A program made the position numbers and the translations under genes. A stretch of 64,000 bases of DNA, from assembly GCA_033439795.1 (NCBI GenBank), contig JAUTDP010000004.1, positions 2,418,001-2,482,000 of the forward strand, in the 5' to 3' direction. Each line of letters begins with the position of its first letter. Positions within the stretch are counted from its first letter, which is position 1. The notes below the pieces were generated by a model. The model searched no databases, was not told the origin of the DNA, and saw only the letters and a list, made by a program, of their open reading frames with translations. Shown here in pieces: positions 1 to 12,028 of the stretch. Origin of the DNA: Sordaria brevicollis (lineage: Eukaryota; Ascomycota; Sordariomycetes; Sordariales; Sordariaceae).

Positions 1-853
1 CACATGGTGCGATGCTTTCAATGACTCCTTGAAGCTGTCTGTCGTGGTTTTGATCATGTTGATGGTCGTTGGGTGACAGACTGAACTGTCTGAATCTCAC
101 CTTACCAAAAAGTGAAGAGATATCCATCACAGTCGACAGGGACCAATCGCGAACAATGTCAGGATGAATACAAGGTAGATGGGTGATTGAAACCAAGGAC
201 CATTGCAAAACCCAAAGTAGATGGTGACGGTGGAGCACCAGCGGCCCGTGATTGAGGTTTGTCCCCATTAATTGCCCTATGTTTACCGCAGAGTGCATCA
301 CGGAATGAGATCGGCCCGTCGATAAATTGATAGAGGAAATCCCATGTTCCATTCCACGTCCCTATCTCACCCGTTTCTCACATTGTTAGCTTAGGGCTTT
401 CTCGAAAGAGCGTCTGGCAGAGGTGCACTAACACTTACAGCAAAGCCAAACCTACCAGTTACTAGTGGGTATGTCCAACGAAAAGGCTCCACCATGAGGA
501 CGAATTGACCAATAACGGCTTGTGGATGTTTGTCCGTTCCATCGCTGCTCCAAAGGGGACGTACCGAGCCGCGCCAATTCCAACGTCACTTGTCCAACTG
601 ACATCAACTTTGGCGGTCTCGCAACTCTCATCACCAACCTCGCCGGCGGTTCTCATGACACATTTGCCTGTTTCCGGCCATCTCTCTCCCGTGAAATCAC
701 AAGAGGAAAACCATAATTCACCCTCTACCCCCGGCGGTCGGCACTGACGCACTTCAGAATCAGGCACGCATCAGCCGGCAAACGCGCATCATCCAGGTCA
801 CAACAATCAGACAAGTCAGAAGAGGGCCTGCCGTCTGCAGTTACCAGTACACC
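1..853. other. Intergenic region upstream of the aprataxin-like gene
   Basis: No open frame here shows a recognisable domain or a plausible spliced structure. The right end must hold the promoter and leader of the gene starting at 854, but no clear TATA box is visible. The left end may be the flank of a gene outside the window. Confidence 0.5.
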
Positions 854-1705
854 ATGGCAGAAGCTGCTGAGAATCCAGAAGACTTCATTGAACCACCCGC
901 AGCACAGGGAAGCCATGGCTTGCATGAAACACCCGTTGGGCCTCAAAGCAAAAAGCGAAATGCGTTTGCTGAGCTGATGGCGCCCAAGCCCAAAGCCGCG
1001 AAGCATCACCAGACCAAGAATTCGGGAGGCAAACCAGCCAAGGGCAAATGGAGCGGTGCCTTGCTTGAATACATCGACCACCCCAATCGTTTTCCGGAGC
1101 AGGTCATCCGTGTGACGGACAAAACGGTTTTGATCCGTGATGGCTTCCCCAAGGCTACCGTACATCTTCTCCTCCTGCCCCGGTCGCCCGCCCATTACGA
1201 CCTTCATCCGCATGAGGCGTTTCAGGATAAGGACTTCCTGGCCATGATGCGAGACGAAGCTGCCAGCGCTGCCCGCCTAGCTGCCGCTGAGCTTGAGCGC
1301 AAGCTGTCAGGCTTTTCTGCTTCGAGCAAGGCTCGCAATGAAGCCATGGATAAAGGCATTCCTTTCGACGACCTCCCGAAAGGTCGGGATTACCTGCCGG
1401 AGATTCGTATCGGCGTGCATGCTCACCCTTCCATGGATCACCTTCACGTGCACATCATATCGCGCGACATGCATTCGGATAAGGTCAAGCATCGGAAACA
1501 TTACAACAGCTTCAACACGCCCTTCTTCATACCCCTGGATGCTTATCCGCTCGCCGAGGATGATGAACTACGCAGCACATCCTTCCAGAACGCCAACCTG
1601 TCCAAAGGCTTTGTCTGTTGGCGCTGTGGGAAGGAATTCGGAAACAAGTTTGCCGAGCTCAAGAGGCATCTTGAGACCGAATTTGAAGACTGGAAGAAGG
1701 AGTGA
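854..1705 (+). CDS. hnt3: Aprataxin-like DNA 5'-adenylate hydrolase (HIT domain + zinc finger)
   Basis: Single exon, 283 aa. Aprataxin/Hnt3 proteins act in the nucleus and remove AMP from 5' ends left by abortive DNA ligation. Residues about 68-215 form a HIT domain with the histidine triad H196-L-H198-V-H200, where the middle His is the family's catalytic nucleophile. The C terminus has a zinc-finger pattern with C255-x2-C258 and H272, followed by acidic E274/E276, which fits the C2HE finger known for fungal Hnt3. A short N-terminal motif NAFAELM (residues 36-42) lies in a basic, low-complexity leader and resembles a motif seen in other fungal repair proteins. The length suits fungal Hnt3. 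The ATG at 854 follows a stop-rich stretch and is the first Met of the frame. The family is very likely; the strict orthology is inferred. Confidence 0.9.
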   Translation: MAEAAENPEDFIEPPAAQGSHGLHETPVGPQSKKRNAFAELMAPKPKAAKHHQTKNSGGKPAKGKWSGALLEYIDHPNRFPEQVIRVTDKTVLIRDGFPKATVHLLLLPRSPAHYDLHPHEAFQDKDFLAMMRDEAASAARLAAAELERKLSGFSASSKARNEAMDKGIPFDDLPKGRDYLPEIRIGVHAHPSMDHLHVHIISRDMHSDKVKHRKHYNSFNTPFFIPLDAYPLAEDDELRSTSFQNANLSKGFVCWRCGKEFGNKFAELKRHLETEFEDWKKE

Positions 1706-2954
1706 ACTCTGAGCTAAAACGAGGAAAAACTTCACGTGCCCCCAATACGAGCCTATGACGTTGAGGATCTCTACAAGGCTCGTGCAATCTCATGGGGGTT
1801 GACGGGGATTCCTGGATTGGAAATATTTTTTTTTCAACCCCAGAGCGGTGAGGGGCACATCTCCAACTTTACGAACTTTTGATCACACTAAAACGGGAGC
1901 CGTTCGTAATCTGCATCTGTACGAAGCACTCCTAGCATGCAAGGTCGTTGTGGTGCAGAACCTCGGCCAACCGTGCATCATTTTTTTGTTTACATTTCGC
2001 GCGGCAGAGTTGGAGCCTCGCAGCTGGGGAAACTTCTCCGCAACACCAGAAACCGAGACAAACATTGACAAAGAACCTCCATCATTGAGGGTACCCCGCA
2101 TCACCTGGCTCCATCACCGTAGCTAGATGTGATGCGTTGAAACACCAGAAAAGAGTGACGGGGCCACTAATGGGCACTTTCGGTTTCCAGTTTTGGGGAC
2201 CCTTCAACAAGCGAGGCACTCGCTCTCGTTCCCGACCAACATGTCCAAGATTCTACGTGCCCACACGCTCAGTGTCGGTCTTCTCCAACATTGCTTGTTC
2301 ACGTTCATGTTTTCATTGTTTGTTGACTATCAACGATGATGTCGTCTTGATGTGCAATTTTTGACCGTAACCCAACAGTAAATATTCAAGAACCACCAAG
2401 ATGCCAGTCACCACCATGGCTCTGTTTGGGGGAATTCCTTGCGACAGTTACACTCCCCGCACTACGCCAACGATTCAGACAAGGAACCGACAAGTTGCTA
2501 CCCTTCACAGAACGCGTATTCCTGCCACCGGCCTGTGCAGAGAGCATCAAAAAGTGTCTGCTGCTCGAAGCTGACCGAACTTGGGGATCACCGGCGCCTC
2601 GAAAACAGGGTGTGTCCTCGTACCACCAACGCAGGATCAAGATATATCGTCTCGAAAAGTGAGCAACGCCTCCTCCAAATGTGGCCTCTACCCCTGATGC
2701 AGGTCGCGGCTGTATCAGGATGCCTCCTTGGCAGCATTTGCTTCGCAATCTCACAATGTACGCTCTGACATGACTCGATTGGAACAGGGGATTAGGACTT
2801 AGGTGAAGCTGATGTTAAAATGGCAGACTTCGGCAGTATGCCAATCCTCCGGGATTTCGGTGCTGGCATTGCCAACACCACCACATTCGTTCGTTTCACT
2901 TCATCAATATCACCACAGCACTTTTATGCCACGTCACATTGTGATCCAGGCATC
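1706..2954 (+). other. Intergenic region between the aprataxin-like and carboxylesterase genes
   Basis: About 1.25 kb without a convincing gene. Several 60-120 codon open frames exist on both strands but have no domain, no shared frame and no splice partners. An in-frame upstream ATG at 2820 could extend the downstream esterase by 45 residues. I prefer the Met at 2955 because it begins a signal peptide directly. Confidence 0.45.
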
Positions 2955-4833
2955 ATGGGACTGGCTTGCTTATCCTACGTCTGGGTGTTCTCACTCCTGA
3001 GCAGTGTTTTCCGAGCCTGGGTGACACCGGCGATAGCGGCAACAGCTCCGTGTGTGGACCAGTCTGCCCTATCGGTGACGGTTTCGGGAGGTGTAATTCA
3101 CGGGATCGTCAACGACACCGATCCCTGTGTACGCCAATTCTTGGGAATCCCCTTTGCGCAGCCCCCAGTAGGAGACCTTCGTTTTGCTCCGCCACAGCCT
3201 GCCGCGCCGTTTGGTGAACTCGAGGCCAAGAAGCTCCCCCCAAGCTGCATCCAATACCTCTCGACGGACCCGCCCTCCATCTACTCCCAAGACTTGAACG
3301 AGTATAATCTTGAGGGCCTTAACGTCACCAGTCCTAACATCAGCGAGGACTGTCTCACGCTCAGTATATGGGCACCACCACCTCTCACCAACGGTAGTCT
3401 CCCCGTCATCATCTTCGTCTATGGTGGTGCCTTCAGTACCGGCGGCCAAGATGTGCCCGTCCAGATCCCCACGAACTGGGTCGAACGTACCAAAGACCAC
3501 ATCGTCATCACCTTCAACTACCGCCTCAACATCTTCGGCTTCCCCAATGCCCGCGGCCTCCCGCTGAACGAAGAAAACCTCGGCCTCCTCGACCAACGGC
3601 TCGCCGTAGAATGGGTCCGGGACAACATTGCCGCCTTCGGGGGTGACCCGTCCCGCATCACCCTCTGGGGCCAGAGCGCCGGTGCCGTTTCCGTGGGATA
3701 CTGGCAATACGCCTACCCCACAAACCCAATCGCCAACGCGTTCATCATGGATTCCGGGGCCGAGATAACGCCGAACGTCCACAGCTACGACGTTGGCCAT
3801 CTGACCTTCACTCGCATTGCGGAGGAGGTCGGATGCGGCAATCTCACGGCCCAGGAAGAGCTCGCGTGTATGCGCACCGTCCCGGCGGAAACAATTTCTC
3901 AGGCGGTGCACGCCATCAACGCGGCGGCGACGGATATCACACAGCTTGTGTTCTTTTTGCCCGTGATTGATGATACGACGGTGTTTGCGGATTACACGGC
4001 TCGGTCGTTGGCCGGGGAGGTTGCGAAAGTGGTAAGTTTTCTGTTCCTTTGCTACCAAAGATGATATGAGATGGGAGACTGACGTGGCTCGATAAAGCCC
4101 ACAATCATCGGTAGTAACGCCCAAGACGGCCTCGCATTTATCATCCTCAACCAGAACAACACCGTCAACCAGACTCAGGCTTTCGAAGCGACACTCGATT
4201 ACTTCTTCTGCCCTGCCTTCAAGGCGGCCACGTAAGTATCCCATTCCGATCCTCGTCCACCCTCTTCTCAGTTTCCTCCTCTCGTCCTCTTCCATCTCTT
4301 CCTACTTTCTCGTCCCACATCTTTCACCCTTTCCTCTCTCTCCCGCTCCATTATTCAAGTCCAGAACCCCATCTAACCATCCCATCCCATCAACCAGAAA
4401 CCGCCTCCTAGCCTCCGTCCCCGTCTTCCGCTACGAATACTTTGGCAACTTCACCGACGTCTCCCCCCTCCCATTCTTGGGGGCCTACCACGCCTCCGAA
4501 CTTCCCATGCTTTTTGGGACATACGACATCTTCCCCGAAACCTCCTCCGTGCGTCCCCCACCGGACGAGAAACTCGAAGTTGCTACCAGTGAGGCTATTC
4601 AAGATGATTGGGTCGCTGTTGCTGCCGCCGGAGCGGCAGGGTTGGAAAGTAGAGGCTGGTTGCAGTATGAGAATGTGGAGGAGGGACTGTTGAGGAGTTA
4701 TGGGGTTAGTGGGCCGGCTATTGTTAGTAGGGAGGAAGCAGGAGAAGATATGGATGTGGTGAAGGGGACGCCGGCTGGGTTGGCGGATGCGAGGAGGATT
4801 GAGGCGCTGTGTCCTGCTATTTATCAGCCGTAG
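2955..4833 (+). CDS. Secreted type-B carboxylesterase / cholinesterase-like lipase, 3 exons
   Basis: Exons 2955-4031, 4098-4231 and 4398-4833 join to 548 aa. The introns are 66 and 166 nt, with donors GTAAGT and GTAAGT and acceptors AAAG and CCAG; the frame is kept across both. This is an alpha/beta-hydrolase esterase. A hydrophobic signal peptide occupies roughly residues 1-28. The family motif EDCLTLSI starts at 131, the oxyanion loop YGGAF lies near 156, and the nucleophile elbow GQSAGA carries Ser241. The expected acid is Asp369 in SNAQDG (Glu in animal cholinesterases) and the catalytic His is H435 in GAYHASE. Several N-x-S/T sites fit secretion. The substrate cannot be predicted. An upstream ATG at 2820 would bury the signal peptide and is less likely. 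Confidence 0.88.
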
Positions 4834-6305
4834 GCTGCGTGCGGGTCTGATGTGGGTTGGAAGGGTGGAAGTGCATGCATGCATGGGCTGAAGAGTTAGG
4901 TATTGAAGGGGTGAAGGGTTGATGAAGGGACGAGATGAGGATAGGGGCGAAGAAGCAAAGGGAGACATGAGGAAAGACGCAGGAAGAGGGAAATGATATG
5001 TGATGGGTTGAGAGGAAGATGGTTAGTTAGTGAGGCGTGTGGGATGCAAAGGGAATGGGTTAAAGGCCGTCAAAACTAAGAGGTTTTAGAGACGGCACGG
5101 TACAAAGGGAGCATGCTTGTTCATTTGTAGGCATAATAGCACATATGACCAAAGAGCACGTTTCCGTAACACGGTTGGGTGAAGCCTATTCACAATCCAC
5201 TAGATATCCATTATCCAACAACAGCTTACAGCATCACAGATCCTCCAGCTTCCATAATCTCCGTGTAACTCTCGTTGCCGCGACACTGAAAAGACAACCG
5301 AAGAAACATTAAACTTCCGTAGTATCTCGAGTCATCCCGAATTTCAGGTCAGGCACATGCACCTCAAACTGATGTCCAGCTGGACCAACAAGTGCTTAGC
5401 TACCTAGTCCACCTGTGCATCTCATGCCCTTCCTACCTCTAGCTACTGACTACTGCATGAGAAGGTGTTCGTCAAGTGTCCCGCAGCCCAGTCCGCGTGC
5501 ATTGGCAGGAAGCGGCATGTTAAGGGTGGCAGCGGGTAACATCTGTCACCTCTTTCAAGCTTGGCACCGGTTTTACATGCCTGCCTGACCTGAAATCCGG
5601 ATGACTTGAAATCACACCGGGTGAGCTTGCCTTTGAACAAGTAAAATACCCAGCTCCTTTTCGATGGAAAACATTTCTCTGGCTGTTCACTACCAGCAGC
5701 GTTTGCCTAGGTAAATAAATACACTCCACTAGTGAATATAGACCGCTGAAGATAAGTGAGGAAGAATGACAAACGATGATAAGGCTGATGATGATGATAT
5801 GTAACACAAGAAGACATTGTAGGCTCCTCTGTAACTTCCTTCCCCTGTGTAGCTGTACAGTTTTGCATTGACATAACAAGCCGGCGAACAACGAACAGAT
5901 AGGTAACCTCCATACAAGAATCGAAAAAAAAGGGTAAAACTACGAGCACATCCCCCCAAATCTACGGGCACATGCCCCCCATACAAAACCCCAACTCTCA
6001 CATGCTTTGACAGCCGATGGCACCTGCATGTAAAAATCCCCGTTTCAAAAAAAAAAAAAAAAACCCAAACAAGCAACTTCTGACTGAGATATCGCTACGT
6101 TGCAACATAAAAACAAGAACATAACAATAACAGTACGTCCATCCACCGTATTTTTAACCTGTCCTTCTCTTTAGTCATGTAACCTTTCGCCTCTTTATAC
6201 AACCATACTCTTACTAACAGACCACAGCCCTTATTGTAGGGACACCGGACTTGACTCAACACGACCGCTACTTAACCCTTTCCGCTCTCGAACGTCACCG
6301 GACGC
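4834..6305. other. Convergent intergenic region (esterase and importin 3' ends)
   Basis: About 1.5 kb lying between two converging stop codons. It holds A-rich and T-rich stretches, including an 18-20 nt A run near 6045, as expected for the 3' UTR and polyadenylation regions of both genes. I see no coding exon with a recognisable product. The open minus-strand frames between 5443 and 6076 look incidental. Confidence 0.5.
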
Positions 6306-9300
6306 TTACTGACCCAACCCCCTCAAATTCTCCTTCTCCTCCACATTCAAATGCTGAAACCACGTATCGTTGAACCCGCCAATATTCTCCGTCGCCACCT
6401 TGACAAAGAACTGCTCCAAGTACTGACGGGTCTCATCATCGCGATCGCGCAGCGCAATGTTACCTTCGGCCCAGCCCATGAGCTCGGCCTTGGTGGATCC
6501 GAGACCGAGATCGAGCACGTCGGGCTCATCTTCCCAGCCTTCGTCATCTTCGTCATCGTCTTCGTCTTCTTCTTGAGCGGCGACGTGCTGAGCGGCGGCG
6601 GCGCGGGCGTTGGAGTGGTTACCGGCGGTGGCGCCGAGTTCGTCGACGAGCACCTTGACGATCTTGAGAGGGGCGGGGATTTGGGTGTATTGATCGGGGT
6701 CTGGCGGACGGATGGGTTGGTCAACGGAAGGAAACGGGAGGCGAGGAAGGCAAGGCCTGAACTCACTCTGCTTGGCACGAGATCTGGTTCTGATTCTGGT
6801 GTCGTTGTTGATGATCAAGTCACCCTTGACCAAGGTCTCGTTGACGCGGGGATCGTTGAGCTCGTACAGCTTGGAGAGGGCGATGATGCTAGGGAAGAAG
6901 AAAGTCAATGACCGTTACTGAAGATGGGGGCAAAAAGGGTGTGCTTACTTTTGACGAATCTCGTCGTATCCAGAGAAGATGGCCGAGTTCTCGAGCCACT
7001 TGCTGAGGACAATCTGGAGGCCGTTCTGACCATCGATAGGAGTCTCACTGAGGAAGTTGATGACGTCGCGAGCGCCCTCCACCGTGAGAGAGAGGCGAGC
7101 AAAGACAAGGATGAGAGACTGAATGATGGCAACCTCTTGGGCGGTGTGGAGACGTGCGGCAACAGCCCTCAGGAGCTGGGCAAGGTAAGGTCCGAGACGC
7201 TGGGGACCGGCCTTCTCGACGAGCTCTGCGGCAAGACCACCGACATCGGAAGCAGCGTTGTCCTCCATGGTGGGGTCCAAGAGACGGTCGATAATCATCA
7301 AGCAGACCTCGAGACCAGAACGGCCGGTCTCATCGCTCCATGCAAACACCTGCTGGTGATCATGCATGAGCATGTGCTTGACGGCCTGCGTACCGGGACG
7401 CAGAATTTCTCCCTCGGTCGAAGACATCAAAAGCCTGGCGAGCTTGGGGAGAGTGTGCTCGACGAAGCCGGCAGGAAGAGGCTCTACGCCAAACTCAACA
7501 AGGATGGACAAAAGTTCGACAGCGAGCTAGGTATGAAGAGTCAGTACTTACGGTCAACACAACTAGGGCAAGGAATCACAACATACAATGATAAGCGGAT
7601 CGTCACCAGTGACGTTGCCGACATCAAAGGCACCAGTGACGGACGGCAACACCTTGGCGCAGAAGGCTGGATAAGCGGTCGCATCCTTCATGGCCTCGGC
7701 GATCTCCTCGAAGGCTTCGCAGACGCTGATTTCTACGTGATAGTTGGCAGCACCATGCCTGCCAAGGGTAAGGAGCATGTCAAGGGCAGTGCTATCAGGC
7801 TGGAGAACAGTGCGCATGTCGATAGCAATAGCAGCCTTGAGGGTCTCGACGATGGTGACAAGGAGGTCATCCGAATCCTCGACCGAGTCAAGATCCAGTC
7901 CGTTCAGGTAGCCCTGGATGGCTTGGAGAATGTGGCCTTGGTACTGAGGCTCGAGGGAGGACCTGAGGAAGCCGTCAATGGCCTTGATGCAGGCAACTTG
8001 GACAAGCTCCGATTCAGAAGTTCCAACAGTCTTGATGGTTTGCTCAAGAAGACCATATGCTGGGGTGCCGGCGGACTGGCTAAGGGCAGCTCCGGCGAGG
8101 AATCCGCGAGCACACAAAACGGGCATGTCTTGCCTGTTAACGGCGTACTGAATGATTTCGCCGTAGGGGTTAGTGAACTCGACAGGAACGGTCTTCTCGC
8201 AGTCCAAGAAGTCATTCAGGGCGGCGTTAAACAGGTAGAGCGCAGCCTCTTGCTCCCTCCAGTTATCGGCGCCGTTAGCAAACAGAGTCTTGGCAACCTC
8301 GTAGAGGCCTTGGAAGACCTTGGGCCCGAGCCACTCGCCGAGCTTGACAACCACATCGCCGCAGGCCGTCCTGGCACCGTAGTTGGCACTGACGCTCGTC
8401 TCCTCAGCCAGGAACAAGGAAACATCAATGTCCCATAGGCCCTCTTCCTCCTGCGTAACCTGAGAGTACGAGACCAGCAGCTGGTTGAGCTTCATGACCC
8501 AGTCAATCTTGGACATGTCAGGTTGGGCCTTGATGTCGGCCTCGAGGTGTTTTTGCACAGGGCTGGCACGTAGGCACTGGTTGAGGAAGTCGAGCTCATC
8601 GAGTACCAGGAAGTCAAGGGTATACGGTAGACCATCGCTGTCTTCCAGGCGGCTCTGCACTTCGTTGTTGATGAACATGTCCTGATAAGAGTCCCGAAGT
8701 CTCGACAACTCTTGCCAAACCGCGCTGAAGAAGGTAGGGCTGTGGGGGAGGAGCAGCGATGGGAAGACGGTCTTGATCTTGATCAAGGTCTTGACCACCT
8801 GGACCTTGAGAGTAATGGGGCCGTACCAGCTCTGGGGCTGGGAGCCGGCGTCCTCGCGGTCAGGAAGTGGTGAGTTGATGACAAGTTCCATGAAGGGCAA
8901 CCAGCCGGCCAGGATCTCCTGAGCAAAGCTGGTGACTTCCTTCTTGTGATCGTCCTTGGCCATATCCATCAGATCGAAACAGCTACGGAACACCACAACG
9001 GCCAGGGCACGGTGGTTCTGTTTGCGATCGTTGTTGAGGGCAACATCGTAGCAAGCCTTGATAATTTCGCGAGCGGTGCCGAAGAATTGCTCGTCAGTCA
9101 AACTCTCCTCGACAAGGTCTTGAAGGATGCGTAGAGCACCGTGTAGCTGGTCGTCGGTTCCGGTCGGCATCACACCCAAAACACTGGGCAGCAGGTTGGG
9201 CCATCTGTCGGGGAAGTCGGCCTGAGCAATCTTGCTCACGACCAAACTGGTAGCAACCTTGACCTTTCTGTCGCCCTCATTGCCCAAGCAGAGGCCAAGC

Positions 9301-9587
9301 AGCACCTCTCTGAGTTCATGCTTGTAGTGATCCGAGATGGGGTAACGGGGAGGCTCGCCATCGTCTGGGCTCCAGTTGTCCTCGATAAACTGGCGCAGGT
9401 AGGTAAGAGCAGACTGGCGAATGCTGACGGGGAACGAAGGGTTGATACCGACGCGGGCGATAGCAATGGGGAAATCGGGGTTGGCCTTGGCGTGGGAGAG
9501 GTCGAGCTCGGCCTGTTTGCGGGGGGCCTCGTCGGGGAGCTGCGTGTTGGCGAGCAGCTGCGCCAGTTGTTGCTCCATTTGGTCCAT
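6306..9587 (-). CDS. kap114: Importin-9 / Kap114-type nuclear import receptor, 4 exons
   Basis: Minus-strand exons 9587-7587, 7526-6949, 6888-6767 and 6700-6306 give 1031 aa. The three introns are 60, 60 and 66 nt, with donors GTATGT, GTAAGC and GTGAGT, and splicing keeps the frame at each. The product is a karyopherin-beta of the importin-9/Kap114 class, which carries cargo such as histones and TBP through nuclear pores with RanGTP. Evidence: an importin-beta N-terminal domain in the first ~100 residues (ASP-like L/Q/A pattern around IRQSALTYLRQFIEDNW), continuous HEAT-like helices, and a strongly acidic loop at about residues 944-960 placed as in importin-9. After splicing, the family motif RTRSRAK-x-NPDQYT is restored, which supports intron 3. 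Length (yeast ~1004, human ~1041) fits. The large plus-strand frames over it are antisense shadows. Confidence 0.9.
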
Positions 9588-10597
9588 TGTGAAGACTTTA
9601 AAGGATGCGTGTGGTATAGATGGGTTGGGAAATTTGCAGTCGCGTGAAGTTGAGAATATCGATATCTAAATCGCGATTGCGCGATAGTCGGCCGTGAGTT
9701 GTGGTCCCAAGAAATCAGTCGGGGTATATGAGCGGGTAGTCGTTCGTGGGTATCTGTGTCGTATGCGAGGTAGAACTGATATGCGGTCGAATCGGAATCG
9801 GGTTCGGAAAGTTACGCGCAAAGGTCGAGGTGCCTCGGGACTGCACGTGTTCGAGGAGGAGGAGGAAGTCGAAGGGCTGCTGTTGTCCGAGAAAAATGTC
9901 GAGCGCAAGCAGTTGAGAAGGCGCCTAGAGCGTATCGGCAAAGCGAGAACCGGGCTGTGGTACAGCACACCTTTCAAGGTTCAGTTGCGACAAAGGTGCA
10001 AGGTGGTGATAGTCCGGGACGGGGACGGAAGCTATCTGAAGTTCATGGAAGGGAAGAGTCGAAGGAGAAGCAGCTGGGCTTCCAAGGGTCGAGCTTGGTG
10101 TGAATCAATACAGGAATATGACTTTTAGATAGCTTTACTGTTGAGGGAGTCCCTGCATATTCTGTACAGCTTTTCCAAATGTGCGGGGCATAGTGGGGCT
10201 TATCACCTGCTTTGGCGTTCGAGGTTCCAGTCCCTGCCAAACGCGGTCACTGTCCTCCGCGAATCTTGCGCGTCTCACGAACGCCCGTCGTCCAAAGGCT
10301 CATGTTCATCGTCTTAACTTTTGCAGGCAAGAGCAAGTGGAGTGACATGTGAAAGAATTCTCCTCTCATTGGACTGACTTTGAATCCAAGACAAATCAAC
10401 CCGTCCAGTCTTGCACTCTTTTCTCCCCACCCTATCTCCATTGCCTTGCTCAAAGCGACCCGACTTACCTTTATTGTCTTTTTCGTCACCAAACTACCCA
10501 AACTGAAGTCAAGTGACGGACGACCTCGCCCGTACAGTATCGGCCAGACGCCATCCACCTTGTGTCATCATCCTTCCTGAAGTCAACATTGCTCATC
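9588..10597. promoter_or_regulatory. Divergent intergenic region between importin-9 and rev7
   Basis: One kilobase separates two divergent start codons, so it must hold both promoters. It includes pyrimidine-rich stretches just before the rev7 ATG. I see no unambiguous TATA box. A 144-codon plus-strand frame at 9694-10128 has no recognisable content and I do not call it. Confidence 0.4.
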
Positions 10598-11535
10598 ATG
10601 TCTTCTCCTGCCCCATCCTCCCCGTCACGACCTGAACACCATCATGGGAATCATGAGGTCTATGAAGAAGCACCCTCTCAGCCACTGCCCTATGACGCGA
10701 CCATTGCCCTGTTACAGTCCTTCAACAACTTTCTCGTTGTCGCCATTCACAATATTCTCTACTATCGCGGCGTCTATCCTCAGCCAACCTTCCTCTCCAC
10801 GCGCGCCTACAACCTCCCAGTTCACCAGAACCGCCATCCCAAGGTCTGCTCTTGGATTCGCGATGCTGTCAAAGCCGTGGCCGCTCAAATCGCAGAGGGC
10901 CGCGTATCACGCATTGCAGTCGTGATCCACTCCCCTTTCGAGACGACAGAGTCGTCTGATCCCACACAATCATCATCGTCCCAAAGCATCCCACCAGGTT
11001 CGGTCCTTGAACGCTGGATGTTCGATGTTAGCCGATTCCCAGGGTGGCCTGGTGGTGCCAAGCCCATGCGACTCTTCGAAAGAGCTCTAGCAAAGGAGTA
11101 TAGGAATGAAGACAGCCGTGACGACGAGTACTATTTCCCCACCACTCAAACAGTGAGCTGGCCCGATCTTGACGAGCAGTTACGTGGTGCGTTGAGAAGG
11201 ATGGCATATTCTGCCGAGAAAATGCATCTCTTGCCTGAAGGATGCACCTTTACCGTCGCAGTAGAGTTGAGAGATGAGGCGCTGGCGCCCATAGGCGTAA
11301 GTCTACCTTCATTCTGTGACCGAGCGGTCTAAGCTAACATCTTGGTTTTCATTAGCACCCTCAAGCGTGGATTCCCTCCGAACCCAACCTTCAGCCTGCC
11401 TCTCGCTCAAGACCAGAACCAGGCGCAGATATTGGAGGTGTCAAGACAACCCCAATTCGCTCAGTCGAGGCAGGAGCCCTGTTCTTTGAGTGTTGGCTTG
11501 AAGAAGGCAAGGCCAAGGCGATGTTGAAGGAGTAG
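10598..11535 (+). CDS. mus-26: REV7 / MAD2B HORMA-domain subunit of DNA polymerase zeta, 2 exons
   Basis: Exons 10598-11296 and 11356-11535 (intron 59 nt, donor GTAAGT, branch GCTAACATC, acceptor TTAG) give 292 aa. The protein is a HORMA-domain adaptor of the REV7/MAD2L2 class, which binds REV3 and REV1 for translesion synthesis. Evidence: residues ~27-90 match the family start (helix with YDATIALLQSFNNFLVVAIHNILYYRGVYP, given here only as landmarks Y27, F37, Y50 and P55), followed by RVSRIAVVI, a W-containing FDVSRFPGWP block, and the closing segment after the intron. In Neurospora the REV7 homologue is named mus-26. I chose the Met at 10598, not the upstream in-frame codon at 10562, because conservation starts there. 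A serine-rich insert (~135-150) makes it longer than the 211-aa human protein. Confidence 0.87.
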
Positions 11536-12028
11536 GCAGGATGGCTGTCGCAAACACGGTCTGAACTTGATGGCTTGATCTGTTGCGAACACACCTTTGA
11601 CGCACCAGTCACCACGAAAGGGGAGAATTCACGGAAATCTCTCCATAACATCGTTCTATCCTGGGCCCAAAAGAAACAGCCCTCACCGAGCCTCACAATA
11701 TCCGCCTTGTTTCATTCAACCCACCGGTCTGTATGGCTGCGGTACGTGGTTTTCGCGACAAGTCATCATGAGATACTAGCAAAACCATTTGGGTTGCAGA
11801 GCGTTTATTAACAGATAGTCTCAAGCTTTAGCGAGCTACTGGTTGCTATGCTTCACCCCTTTTACCTTTCCCTTTTGACTCCATCTTCATAACCCTCGTT
11901 ACACGTCGCACATTGGCCTCTCCTTCTTGAATTCCTGGCTGTCTTCAAACATCATCCTTCAAACAAAACCGAAAGCGGAATAGCACCATGGCTGGTATCT
12001 TGAACTGAGACTCGCGGTGATGGCGCGA
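11536..12028. other. Convergent intergenic region (rev7 and Hce2-domain gene 3' ends)
   Basis: About 490 bp between two converging stop codons, presumably both 3' UTRs. No coding or RNA feature is recognisable. Confidence 0.5.

Noticed and set aside
2386..2754. 122-codon minus-strand frame before the esterase
   Set aside because: Arg/Ser/Gly-rich with several frames open on both strands; nothing supports coding.
3069..4295. 408-codon minus-strand frame over the esterase
   Set aside because: Antisense to an esterase with catalytic motifs; it also crosses both esterase introns without reason.
6351..8438. Long plus-strand open frames (186 and 504 codons) over the importin gene
   Set aside because: They are antisense to the importin exons, whose domain content and splice sites are clear. 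Their composition mirrors the codon pattern of the real strand.
9694..10128. 144-codon plus-strand frame between importin and rev7
   Set aside because: Arg/Gly/Val-rich with no recognisable motif, in the divergent promoter region.
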